Source: Synergistaceae bacterium (GTDB lineage: Bacteria; Synergistota; Synergistia; Synergistales; Aminobacteriaceae). Taken from it: a DNA stretch of 33,549 nucleotides. The stretch covers positions 1 through 33,549 of the forward strand of contig JAITGK010000021.1 in NCBI GenBank assembly GCA_031280635.1, given 5' to 3'. The notes under the pieces were generated by a model. It had not been told where the DNA came from and searched no databases. It saw only the letters and a program-made list of their open reading frames with translations. The position numbers and the translations under genes are program-made. Positions 23,048-30,781 of this stretch are shown piece after piece; position 1 is the stretch's first letter, and each line of letters begins with the position of its first letter.

Positions 23048-23746
23048 TTACTTTTTTTGTTTGGAAATGCGCTCGACCTCCTGGATCAACGGAAGGATAC
23101 GCTTGTCCGTGGCGGCGGTCTTCAGGGCGTCGTCCGCGCTTATGGATTTGCCCCAGTACTCCTTGTTCCTCTTGACGCTGATGCTCAGGACGGAACCATC
23201 CAGAGAAACCCCCGCAAACAGCCCTTTTGACATAGAATAGCTATAGATGGAGGCCTTGAGCTGCGCGTCCGTCGCGGCGTCTCCACGCCGTCCCACTGGC
23301 CCGGCGGCCACAGTGGCGTCCGCGCCCAGTTTTGTTTTGCTCCGCAAGAAGGCTTCGACGCCTTTTTCGTTGTTCACCACCAAGACGAAGGCCGTTTTCT
23401 GCACCCCAAGTTGAAGCCCCACGGAGCCGCCCGCCAGGTTGTAAAAGCTGGGTCCGTACCATTTGCCCTTCTGTTTGCGGAGAATGAGCCCCTCCCCGTA
23501 CTCGCCGCCCAATATCAACCCGGCCTTGTACATCGCGGGGATGAAAGCCACGGCGTGAGCGCCCCGAATGACGTCCGCCATGTCGCTCACGTCTTTTTCC
23601 TGCATCATGGCTTTGATAACGTCAATGGAGTCCTTGATCAGACTGTCAGGAGTCGTCGCGGCCCGAGCGGTCGTGGCCATAAAAACCCCCCCTAGAAGGA
23701 CAAACGCTCCAACTCGCCACAACGCTTTCTTTTTCATCACTGCCAT
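23048..23746 (-). CDS. SYLF/Ysc84-domain protein, exported
   Basis: A 232-residue protein with a signal peptide (MKKKALWRVG then a hydrophobic run; cleavage likely after ATTARA). The mature part is a SYLF lipid-binding domain: AVAFIPAMYKAGLILGGEYGEG, WYGPSFYNLAGGSVGLQLG, and SYSMSKGLFAGVSLDGS. Bacterial members are probably periplasmic or outer-membrane-associated lipid binders; the role is unknown. The start at 23746 is chosen because GGGAGG is 9 bp upstream; the longer frame has an improbable Arg/Cys-rich leader lying over the promoter. It has its own promoter at 23849-23877. Confidence 0.9.
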   Translation of the reverse strand: MAVMKKKALWRVGAFVLLGGVFMATTARAATTPDSLIKDSIDVIKAMMQEKDVSDMADVIRGAHAVAFIPAMYKAGLILGGEYGEGLILRKQKGKWYGPSFYNLAGGSVGLQLGVQKTAFVLVVNNEKGVEAFLRSKTKLGADATVAAGPVGRRGDAATDAQLKASIYSYSMSKGLFAGVSLDGSVLSISVKRNKEYWGKSISADDALKTAATDKRILPLIQEVERISKQKK

Positions 23747-23848
23747 TTTGTTGCACCTCCCAAGTTTTCTCGTCCTCGTTTTCCCGCCCGTCGGGACAGC
23801 GCCACACGTCCTCTGTCGTCGCGGCGCGCACTTCTCAGACTTGAGCAA

Positions 23849-23877
23849 ATTATAACGGTTTGTGAAATTATGTACAA
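23849..23877 (-). promoter_or_regulatory. Promoter of the SYLF gene
   Basis: On the - strand TTGTAC (23877-23872), a 17-bp spacer and TATAAT (23854-23849). Transcription would start near 23842, leaving a leader of about 95 nt. It lies directly after the rlmN stop, so the SYLF gene need not depend on rlmN transcription. Confidence 0.75.
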
Positions 23878-23896
23878 GAACATTGCTTCCCAAGGA

Positions 23897-24958
23897 TTAC
23901 GGATCAAGAGGCTTGCTCTTTGCGGCCAACTGGCCGCAGGCGGCGAGGATGTCCGCGCCTTTCTCGCGGCGAAGTTCGAACTCAATGGATAATTCCGTGA
24001 GAGCGGCGCAGAACGCCCGTATCCTTGCCTCAGAGGGACGCGCCCCCGCCGCCCCGGGGTTGCAGGGGATGACGTTGACGTAGAATCCCAAGCCGTCCAA
24101 AAGCGTGGCCATCTCAAACGCAAGCTGCGGATCGTCGTTCACCCCGTCGATGAGGACGTATTCGATCGTGACGCGCTCCTCCGCGCGCTTTTTGTAATAG
24201 CGCAAGGCGTCCATCAGCGTCGGCAGGGGGTAGCGCCTGTTAACAGGCATCAGCTTGTTCCGAAGCGCGTCATTGGGCGCGTGCAGCGAGACAGATAGGC
24301 GTACTGGTACTTCGAAGTCCGCCAAGTCCTTTATGCCCGGCGCGACGCCTGACGTGGAGACGGTGATGTGACGCGCCCCAAGTCCGCGCATTTTGGGGTG
24401 ATTGAGCGCTCGAATGCTGGCGAAAACGTTCTTTTGGTTGAGCAAGGGTTCCCCCATACCCATGTAGACCACGTTGTTCACCTCCCGTCCCAGTCGCTTT
24501 TCCATGAGCAAAAACTGCCCCGCGATCTCTCCCGCCGTAAGGTCGCGCTCATAACCCATCTGCCCCGTGGCGCAGAAGACGCAGGCCAGGGGACACCCAG
24601 CCTGACTGGACACGCAGGCCGTCGTGTGGGTTCCGTGGTTCAGCAGAACGGACTCTACCCGCGCGCCGTCCTCGAACTGCCACAGGAACTTGCGTGTCCT
24701 GTCTTTGGACTTCTGTTCTCCCACTTGAACAGGGAGCTTCACTGGCGCTTCGCAGGCCAGGCGCTCACGAAGGGGCTTCGAGAGGTTTGTCATCTCGTGG
24801 CAGTCGAAAATTTTTTTCGCGTATACCCACTGACAGACCTGGGCGGCCCGAAACTTGGGCTCCTCCCAAACCTCCACGGCCAGCTTCTCCCACTCCTCAT
24901 AAGACAGCGAGAGCGCGTTGGGCGTTTCCCTGTCCTCCGCTTGCCTGCCGTTTTCCAT
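23897..24958 (-). CDS. rlmN: 23S rRNA A2503 / tRNA A37 C2-methyltransferase (radical SAM)
   Basis: A 353-residue radical SAM enzyme. The cluster motif is CPLACVFC (Cys122, Cys126, Cys129 from the chosen start). The two mechanistic Cys are Cys115 in TTACVSSQAG and Cys341 in LAACGQLA. Also typical are RTRKFLWQFEDG, YMGMGEPLLN, HITVSTSGVAPGI, RLSVSLHAPND and YVLIDGVND. The ATG at 24958 has GAGGAGG 7 bp upstream; the TTG two codons earlier is less likely. The NSS symporter gene ends 59 bp upstream. Confidence 0.95.
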   Translation of the reverse strand: MENGRQAEDRETPNALSLSYEEWEKLAVEVWEEPKFRAAQVCQWVYAKKIFDCHEMTNLSKPLRERLACEAPVKLPVQVGEQKSKDRTRKFLWQFEDGARVESVLLNHGTHTTACVSSQAGCPLACVFCATGQMGYERDLTAGEIAGQFLLMEKRLGREVNNVVYMGMGEPLLNQKNVFASIRALNHPKMRGLGARHITVSTSGVAPGIKDLADFEVPVRLSVSLHAPNDALRNKLMPVNRRYPLPTLMDALRYYKKRAEERVTIEYVLIDGVNDDPQLAFEMATLLDGLGFYVNVIPCNPGAAGARPSEARIRAFCAALTELSIEFELRREKGADILAACGQLAAKSKPLDP

Positions 24959-25017
24959 TTCCAAACCTCCTCAAAAAAACTGATATTCGATACGTTTGCC
25001 CTGCCCAGGCCCCCGTG

Positions 25018-26397
25018 CTATTGCAGGAATTTTTTGATGATGTCCCAGTAACCCCCTATGAAAATCACCAGAACCACGATGGGGATGACCCAGGTGAAAT
25101 AGGGGCGCAGCGTCTGGGCGAGCTTGAGGCCTTTTCCCTGGTTGGCCTCAGCGATGAAGTAATCCCAGCCCCAGCCGTAGCGAGAGCAACAGAACAGCAG
25201 GTAGATCAGCGCGCCCAAGGGCAACAGGTTGTTGCTGACGATGAAGTCCTCCAGGTCCAGCACGCCGGAGCCCTTCCACAGGGGCTGGAAGCTCGACCAG
25301 ATGTTGAAACCGAACACGCAGGGCAGGGACAGGACGAAAATGGCGCAGAAGGTGACGGCGCTGGACTCCTTCCGCCCCCACCCCAGCAGGTCGATGGAGC
25401 TGGCTATAATGTGTTCGAAGACCGCGACCACCGTGGTCATAGCGGCGAAGCTCATGAAGAGGAAAAACAGCGTTCCCCAGACGCGACCGTTGGGCATACT
25501 ATTAAACATGTTGGGCAGGGTGACGAAGATCAGTCCCGGCCCGGCGTCGGGGTGCACGTTGTAGGCGAAGCAGGTGGGGAAGATGATGAGCCCCGCGCAG
25601 AGGGCTACGAAGGTGTCAAGCGCCGTGACGATGACGGACTCCCCCGGAAGCGTCCGGTCGCGCCCAATGTAGCTTCCGAAGATGGCCATGCTCCCGATCC
25701 CCAGGCTGAGGGTGAAGAAGGACTGCCCTAAGGCGGCGTAGATGCTCTCCCAGTCAATCTTGCTGAAGTCGGGGAGAAGGTAGAACTCCAGGCCCTTCCC
25801 CGCGCCCGGCAGGGTGGTGGCCCGGACGGCCAAGACGATCATGATGAGGAAAAGCCCGGCCATCATCACCTTAGTGACGCGCTCGACCCCTTGTTGAAGT
25901 CCCACAGAGCAGATCAACGAGCCCAGGCTCACCACAACGAACAGCCAGAACACCATCTCCATTGGGTTGGCGAGCATTGCGCCGAAAAACGCGCCGACTT
26001 GAGCGGGCTGCAAGCCGTTTAGACGCCCCGTCAGGCTGTACCATGCATAAGCCAGCATCCAGCCGGAAACGGTCGTGTAGAACATCATCAAGACGTAATT
26101 GCCGGCCAGCGCAAAGTAACCGAACACGGACCAGCGCATCCCCTTGGGCTGCAGGTCCCTGAACGAGCCGATAACGCTCTGCCGGGAGGCGCGACCCACG
26201 GCGAACTCCATCACCATAATGGGCATGGCCAGGCAGACGATAGCCAACAGGTAGATCAGAACGAAGGCCGCGCCGCCGTAACGTCCCGTGATGTAGGGGA
26301 AGCGCCAGACGTTCCCCAGCCCTATAGCGCACCCCGCGGACAAGAAAATAAACCCCAACCGGCTCCCTAAAGACTCCCTTGCGCGTTTTTCTTCCAT
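25018..26397 (-). CDS. Neurotransmitter:sodium symporter (NSS) family amino-acid transporter
   Basis: A 459-residue LeuT-fold transporter with about 11-12 helices. Helix 1 has the Na+/substrate signature GLGNVWRFPY (26-35), and AVGRASRQSVIGSF follows helix 2. Members use Na+ to import amino acids, often aromatic or branched ones; the substrate cannot be read from sequence. It is consistent with growth on amino acids together with the M20 hydrolase. AAGGAGG precedes the ATG by 8 bp, and an extended -10 promoter is at 26451-26459. It lies upstream of rlmN on the same strand. Confidence 0.93.
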   Translation of the reverse strand: MEEKRARESLGSRLGFIFLSAGCAIGLGNVWRFPYITGRYGGAAFVLIYLLAIVCLAMPIMVMEFAVGRASRQSVIGSFRDLQPKGMRWSVFGYFALAGNYVLMMFYTTVSGWMLAYAWYSLTGRLNGLQPAQVGAFFGAMLANPMEMVFWLFVVVSLGSLICSVGLQQGVERVTKVMMAGLFLIMIVLAVRATTLPGAGKGLEFYLLPDFSKIDWESIYAALGQSFFTLSLGIGSMAIFGSYIGRDRTLPGESVIVTALDTFVALCAGLIIFPTCFAYNVHPDAGPGLIFVTLPNMFNSMPNGRVWGTLFFLFMSFAAMTTVVAVFEHIIASSIDLLGWGRKESSAVTFCAIFVLSLPCVFGFNIWSSFQPLWKGSGVLDLEDFIVSNNLLPLGALIYLLFCCSRYGWGWDYFIAEANQGKGLKLAQTLRPYFTWVIPIVVLVIFIGGYWDIIKKFLQ

Positions 26398-26450
26398 AGC
26401 TAAAGCCTCCTTAAAAAAATTTTTTACGGTCTCCCCGTAAAGTGTTCAAC

Positions 26451-26459
26451 AGTATAGCA
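26451..26459 (-). promoter_or_regulatory. Extended -10 promoter of the NSS symporter
   Basis: TGCTATACT on the - strand, about 54 bp before the ATG. The upstream bases TACTC are shared with the TlpA operon promoter at 12713-12721. No clear -35 is seen. Confidence 0.55.
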
Positions 26460-26520
26460 GAGTAAAGGGCTTTATGTACCTGTCCGCGCTGGGGATTGAA
26501 CACAATAGTGTTTATAACTC

Positions 26521-26551
26521 TGCAATACGCTATAGACGAGTTGTTACTCGT
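26521..26551. repeat. Short inverted repeat related to the sequence beside the right-edge transposase
   Basis: ACGAGT (26536-26541) and ACTCGT (26546-26551) form a palindrome whose loop contains the hycI stop codon. The flanking TGCAATACGCTATAGACGAG resembles GCAATTCCGTTATAGATGAG at 33158-33177 near the transposase start, so it may be a solitary element end. Confidence 0.4.
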
Positions 26552-26981
26552 AACTTTGTATGCTCTGCCATTCACCGCGCTGAATCAGCTCCGCAGCGCG
26601 GAGAGCGGCCAGTTCCACGGCGTCGGTGAGGGGCGCGCCCAGTCGCAGGTTTCCAGGCTGAATCCCCAGCGCCTCGGCCTTCACCTTGAAAGGCGCGAGC
26701 AACAGCGATAAAGGTATGCCATGGGTCGAATCCAGGACGGCGTCTAGGCCGCCAAGGGAAAGCCTGCGGCACTCGCCAGGCGGCAGACCCATGTCCGCCG
26801 CGTCCACAATCAACAGCGTGCGCGGCCTAGCTTTGCGCAGCGCCACAACGTGATTCTCAGGCATTGACCCGCAGTCGGTGACGCCCGGCATCCCCCATTC
26901 CATCAAGAGTCGCGCCACACGACATCCCACGGCGTCGTCGCCCCGAAGCTCGTTTCCAACGCCCCACACCCAAAGCTCCAG
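26544..26981 (-). CDS. hycI: [NiFe]-hydrogenase maturation protease (HycI type)
   Basis: About 145 residues of peptidase family M52, which trims the C-terminus of the hydrogenase large subunit after nickel insertion. It follows E. coli HycI closely: VWGVGNELRGDDAVG, GSMPENHVVALRKARPRTLL, LIVDAADMGLPPGE, DSTHGIPLSLL and LGIQPGNLRLG. Metal ligands Asp (VDAAD) and His (STHG) are present. No ATG is in frame. CTG 26981 keeps the first beta-strand and follows a G-rich tract; GTG 26969 has GGAG 6 bp upstream but cuts into the strand. Repeat copy 5 begins 24 bp upstream and may have displaced the native start. No hydrogenase gene is in the window. Confidence 0.85.
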   Translation of the reverse strand: MELWVWGVGNELRGDDAVGCRVARLLMEWGMPGVTDCGSMPENHVVALRKARPRTLLIVDAADMGLPPGECRRLSLGGLDAVLDSTHGIPLSLLLAPFKVKAEALGIQPGNLRLGAPLTDAVELAALRAAELIQRGEWQSIQSYE

Positions 26982-27004
26982 TTCACACCACCCCCCTTTG
27001 GATC

Positions 27005-27100
27005 TATAGCGGGTCGCATAATCATGCGCAGAAATAAGAGACCAAAAGCCGGATATAAACGGCAAAAACTTTCCGCAGAAAAGAGCTAACGGCTCTAAAA
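27005..27100 (+). repeat. REP-like repeat, copy 5
   Basis: The best-preserved copy. It has the left stem CGCAT-AATC-ATGCG, central stem GCCG...CGGC around GATATAAA, and right hairpin AGAGC-TAACG-GCTCT. On the - strand the hairpin is followed by TTTTC directly after the TAG stop of the DUF6056-like gene, so it can act as its terminator. The other end lies 24 bp before the hycI start. Confidence 0.9.
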
Positions 27101-28711
27101 TTGAGACCGCAGGAGCCACCCCACGGCGTAAAGGTAGTTTTTTTGAACCCCTATGCCTGTGGCGTAGCAACGGGTCAGGCGGCGCTGGGCGTGAGCATGT
27201 CCCTGCCCGGCCGCCAGGGCGTACCACCTAGCCGCCGTAGCGCCGTCCTTGGGTACCCCATCCAGCGGCGCGAACACGGGGTCGCGGATTTCCCCCAGCA
27301 TGAACTGCGCCTCGGCGTCGCCTGTCGCGGCAAGAGATTCCATGCCCGAAAGAAGGCCGCTCCCCTTCTGGCCGATCAGAGGCGCGGCGCTCACGGTTTT
27401 GACGCCCCAGTATTCGGCGAAACTCTGGTTCTTCCAGTCATTGGGGGAGAGGCCGATGTCCGAGAAATAAAGCAGCCTAGGTTTGTGCGCAAGAGTAGGG
27501 ACGACGACGTCCTCTTTCCCCTCACTTTTCTGCCGCAGGATGGTAGTCTCGCGCTGTCGGCGCTCCTTGGCGTAGAACGGCGCGACTCGCAGGTCACACA
27601 CCAGCGACGTGAAATTGTAGCTCAGGGTCAAGCACAGGAGCAGAAATACCCCGCGCCAGACCCGCGGAACCCGCAGACGGTCGCGCGCCGCCTCGTTCCC
27701 ATAGACAAAGACCCACAGACTCAGCCACGCCGCCCCCATCAGCCAGATCGTCAGTCCCTCGGCTCGAGGAGGCAGTCCCTCCCCCAGCGCCCACCCCGCC
27801 ACGGCCTGCTGGAAGGGCGCGATCAGGGCGGTCAGGGCAAAGACGTGCCGCGCTTTCAGCCGGGTCGAGCAACCGCCGGGGAACACCCGTTGGGCGATGT
27901 CGGGCGCGTAGAGGATCGCGAGGTAGATGATCGGCTTCGTGAAAAACTTCAATGCCGTGATTCCGCCAAACACGGCGGCCACGCCGAGGGTCTGGAGCGC
28001 TCTTCCCCCTCCGCCGCCCGCCGCCATCCGCGCCGCGGTTCCAGGGGCCAGGGACATGGCCAAAAATCCGGCGAAGGAGACGCATAAGGCCGCCAGGCAG
28101 TATGCGGTTTCCTGTTTCTTCGCGGCGGCGTACCCCAGGGTTAGGACAAAAAACAGGACGCACAGAAGCGGCGTCACCTGAGGCATGTACGCGGAGGTGA
28201 CAAACAGCGCGGCAACACAGGCGACCCCCTCCTTAACGCTCTTACTCTTTTTCTTAAGGAAGCGGACCAGGAGCGCTCCCGTGAAGAGCAGAAACGTCGC
28301 CGCCCAGGTGTAGGACATAGCGCACAGCCAGTAAAAATTTTCGTTCAATCCCGGAACCAGGGCCAACCAAGCGGCCTGCAGCGTCAGGGCGACCGTGAAT
28401 TTCTTCCTCGCGTCTTCAGCCAGGGCGTGGGCCAGGGCGTAAAGGGCGCAGAGGTTCAGAGCGCAGGTGACGAGCGGCAGCAGGAAGTAGCCCTTGAAGT
28501 CCAGCCACGCGGGAACGGACACCATGATCAGGGGAAACGGGGAGGCCGTCCAGGTCATGTACCACTGAACTTGCGCCTGCCAAAACCCGTGGCGGGCTAT
28601 CATGTTGGCCAGGTTATAATCATCCGCGGAGGGGTAGGCGTAAAGACCCAGCCAACAGAACAAGCCAATGTAAGCGACCGTGAAAACTGGAAAAAAAGAC
28701 CACGTTTTCAT
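27095..28711 (-). CDS. DUF6056-like polytopic membrane protein with C-terminal Sel1-like repeats
   Basis: A 538-residue protein. Residues 1 to about 370 are hydrophobic, about ten segments. YPSADDYNLA follows the first helix, resembling the acidic motif of GT-C-type glycosyltransferases and of DUF6056 proteins, which often neighbour gtrB genes. A soluble region follows (about 370-455). From about residue 456 to the end there are Sel1-like repeats: ESLAATGDAEAQFMLGEI, ARWYALAAGQGHAHAQRRL and CYATGIGVQKNYLYAVGWL. Paired with the upstream GtrB-like enzyme, I infer that it transfers the lipid-linked sugar onto a surface glycan. The last codon and stop (TTT TAG) lie at the edge of repeat copy 5. 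Confidence 0.75.
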   Translation of the reverse strand: MKTWSFFPVFTVAYIGLFCWLGLYAYPSADDYNLANMIARHGFWQAQVQWYMTWTASPFPLIMVSVPAWLDFKGYFLLPLVTCALNLCALYALAHALAEDARKKFTVALTLQAAWLALVPGLNENFYWLCAMSYTWAATFLLFTGALLVRFLKKKSKSVKEGVACVAALFVTSAYMPQVTPLLCVLFFVLTLGYAAAKKQETAYCLAALCVSFAGFLAMSLAPGTAARMAAGGGGGRALQTLGVAAVFGGITALKFFTKPIIYLAILYAPDIAQRVFPGGCSTRLKARHVFALTALIAPFQQAVAGWALGEGLPPRAEGLTIWLMGAAWLSLWVFVYGNEAARDRLRVPRVWRGVFLLLCLTLSYNFTSLVCDLRVAPFYAKERRQRETTILRQKSEGKEDVVVPTLAHKPRLLYFSDIGLSPNDWKNQSFAEYWGVKTVSAAPLIGQKGSGLLSGMESLAATGDAEAQFMLGEIRDPVFAPLDGVPKDGATAARWYALAAGQGHAHAQRRLTRCYATGIGVQKNYLYAVGWLLRSQF

Positions 28712-28771
28712 CTTAACGAAATTCCTCCTCGACAGTCACCGTCAAGCGTTTGGGGCAAAAAAACGAATATG

Positions 28772-28805
28772 GGGCTTTGCCCTATGTCCCGGGGTCGTGG
28801 ACCCC
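28772..28805. repeat. Pair of short palindromes between two glycan genes
   Basis: GGGC-TTT-GCCC (28772-28782) and GGGGTC-GTG-GACCCC (28791-28805) are perfect small stems. They lie in the 165-bp gap downstream of the glycosyltransferase, beside repeat copy 6. No tight T-run follows, so a terminator role is uncertain. Confidence 0.5.
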
Positions 28806-28818
28806 TAAGAACCCCATT

Positions 28819-28865
28819 TATAGTGGGTCGCGTAATCATGCGCGGAAACAAGAGACCAAAATTCC
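28819..28865 (+). repeat. REP-like repeat, copy 6 (half element)
   Basis: It contains the left half only: TATAGTGGGTCGCGTAATC, then GCGCGGAAACAAGAGACCAA. It stops 11 bp before the glycosyltransferase stop codon. The core and the right hairpin are missing. Confidence 0.8.
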
Positions 28866-28876
28866 CCTGTCGCGTT

Positions 28877-29815
28877 TCAGTCCTCGTTTATCCTCTTCGA
28901 CACCACGTAAAGGGGGCGACGTTTTGTTTCGTCGTACACTTTCCCCAGGTAGAGGCCGATGATGCCCAGGTTCCCAACAACCATCCCACCCAAGAACCAT
29001 ATGGAGACCATCAGGCTGGTCCACCCATCGACGCTCACCCCCACCCAGAGCTTTCTCAGGGTGAGGTACAGAGCGTACAGCGTGGAGAAAAAGGCCATGA
29101 AAAATCCCAAGGCTATGGAGATGTGGAGCGGTTTGTTGGAATACGCCACGATTGCGTTGGCCGCTAGGGTCAACAGTTTTTTGATGGAATAGGAGCTTTT
29201 TCCGCCAAATCGTTCTTGGTGTTGGACGTCGATGTAACCCACGTTGAACCCCAACCACTCCAAATGACCTCCAAAAAAAGGGGTTCTTTCTTCCATGCGG
29301 GAGTACGCATTGACCACCTGGCGCGACACAATACGGAAGTTTGCTACCCGCGGGTCGTTGGACATGCCGGAGAGCCAGTTGAAAACGGCAATGAAAAGGC
29401 GTGAGGCGCGGCGCTTCCACAGGGGGTCCTTGCGTTTCCCTCGGCGAGCGCAGACAATGTCATAGCCCTCTTGGGCCTTCGTGAAGAGGGCGGGGATTTC
29501 CTCCGGGGGGTCTTGCAGGTCGCAGTCCATAACCACGACCCAGTCCCCCCGCGACAGAGACAGTCCAGCGGTGATAGCGATGTGCTGTCCGAAGTTGCGA
29601 CTGAGCTGTACTGCTTTGAGTTGGGGGTCTTTTTCCGCTAGGTCGCGGATTTTCTCCCACGAGCCGTCCTGGCCGCAGTCCTCCACAAAGACAAGCTCAT
29701 AACTCGGAACTCCCTCAATGCCCTCCAAAGTCAGTTTCAAGCGCCGGTAAAGCTCCTCAACGCAGCCGACCGCCTTGTAGACGGGAGAGACGACGGATAT
29801 CGCGGGGACGTTCAT
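28877..29815 (-). CDS. GtrB-like polyprenyl-phosphate glycosyltransferase (GT2)
   Basis: A 312-residue membrane-bound GT2 enzyme. The N-terminal catalytic domain has SVVSPVYKAVGCVEELY, VFVEDCGQDGSWE, LSRNFGQHIAITAGL and the metal-binding VVVMDCDLQDPPEEIP (Asp97, Asp99). Two transmembrane helices occupy about 225-290. This is the layout of GtrB/DPM1-type enzymes that load a sugar onto undecaprenyl phosphate for later transfer outside the cell. A GtrA flippase is absent; the DUF6056-like gene downstream is a plausible acceptor-side transferase. The Shine-Dalgarno AAGGAG is 13 bp from the ATG, longer than usual. Confidence 0.9.
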   Translation of the reverse strand: MNVPAISVVSPVYKAVGCVEELYRRLKLTLEGIEGVPSYELVFVEDCGQDGSWEKIRDLAEKDPQLKAVQLSRNFGQHIAITAGLSLSRGDWVVVMDCDLQDPPEEIPALFTKAQEGYDIVCARRGKRKDPLWKRRASRLFIAVFNWLSGMSNDPRVANFRIVSRQVVNAYSRMEERTPFFGGHLEWLGFNVGYIDVQHQERFGGKSSYSIKKLLTLAANAIVAYSNKPLHISIALGFFMAFFSTLYALYLTLRKLWVGVSVDGWTSLMVSIWFLGGMVVGNLGIIGLYLGKVYDETKRRPLYVVSKRINED

Positions 29816-29843
29816 CTTTTCGCGCTATCTCCTTCATTCAACA

Positions 29844-30764
29844 TCATCGCAACGATACCATCCTCCATGCGATTTCCAGTCTCCTTTTGTATTTGTAGCT
29901 CTTACCCCTGAGAAGCTGCTTGAAACACGCTATTGGGCATATTTTTGACAACACGGCGTATCCGCAGTATTTGAGCGCGTACAAACAAATATTTCCGGTG
30001 AGCTCTTCTTCAATGGATTTTACCCGGTAAAGGTCGTATTTTTTCCAAAAAACCTTTATATTTTCTATGTTTTTTTGACAAGATCGTAGCAATGTATGTT
30101 GCTGGCGTCGGCGTAGTACTTGTTCAACTCGTCCGAATACACGTGACGATAGCCATTCCGCAACACGATATCCTCCCAGTTCTCCGAGAATATCGCCTCT
30201 ATCATCATTAGCCAAGGTCGAAAACGGCAAAAATCCATGCCTTCCAAGACACCGCGTTTAAAACCTTCGACGTCGATCTTAAGAAGATGAATCGCCTGGT
30301 TTTTATCCTTGACATGTTCATCCAGAATATCCGCCAGCCGCTTTACTAGGGATGATCTTTTTCGTACTCTTTAGAGACGCATTGCCTGAAACGCAGGTCG
30401 AACCGAGCCCGCCGATAAAAAATTCGATCTCCCCGTTTTCTTTTCCCGATCCGACGTTTAAATTGACGTCTCTCACTCTCTCCCCGCACAGCGCGTTGTA
30501 TTCCTCTTCCAGAGGCTCTATATTTGTGCCGCGCCGTCCGCGGTCGTAAAACGCCTTTGTTACAGATGCGTCCCAAGGATGATTTGCGCTCACGTCAACG
30601 TAAAAACCTTTTTCCACGCCCGTCAAAGCGTAATACAGGAACCAATCCTCGTAACGCTCGGCATAAGACAGAAATTTCTCCATAGTTTTAGATATTTCCT
30701 TCCAGTTTGCCTGAGAATTTTTGCTTCTCCCGCAGGACCTTTTAGGAAAAGGGCAAAACCTCAA
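29844..30764 (-). pseudogene. FkbM-type methyltransferase, broken by two frameshifts
   Basis: Three frames rejoin to one FkbM-like protein. From TTG 30764 (or ATG 30683): EDWFLYYALTGVEKGFYVDVSANHP (SAM-binding start), FYDRGRRGTNIEPLEEEYNAL. A +1 shift near 30342-30345 leads to KRLADILDEHV, HLLKIDVEGFKRGVLEGMDF (motif KIDVEG) and WEDIVLRNGYRHV. A second shift in the seven-A run near 30067-30074 leads to a basic tail ending at 29844. GC content is clearly lower than in the flanking genes, which suggests acquisition. It lies 17 bp downstream of the tex stop. FkbM enzymes O-methylate sugars or polyketides, so it may once have served the adjacent glycan genes. Confidence 0.75.
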
Positions 30765-30781
30765 GATTTTCTTGATCCGTT

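Noticed and set aside
23747-23893. Longer N-terminus for the SYLF protein
   Set aside because: The extension is Arg/Cys-rich, covers a good promoter, and hides the signal peptide; the start at 23746 has a better ribosome site.
27101-28087. 328-codon + strand frame opposite the DUF6056-like gene
   Set aside because: Low-complexity Arg/Gln-rich translation with no domain; shadow frame.
29844-30230. Independent 128-residue gene
   Set aside because: Its C-terminal half continues the FkbM-like protein after a frameshift, and its N-terminal half overlaps the true methyltransferase frame.
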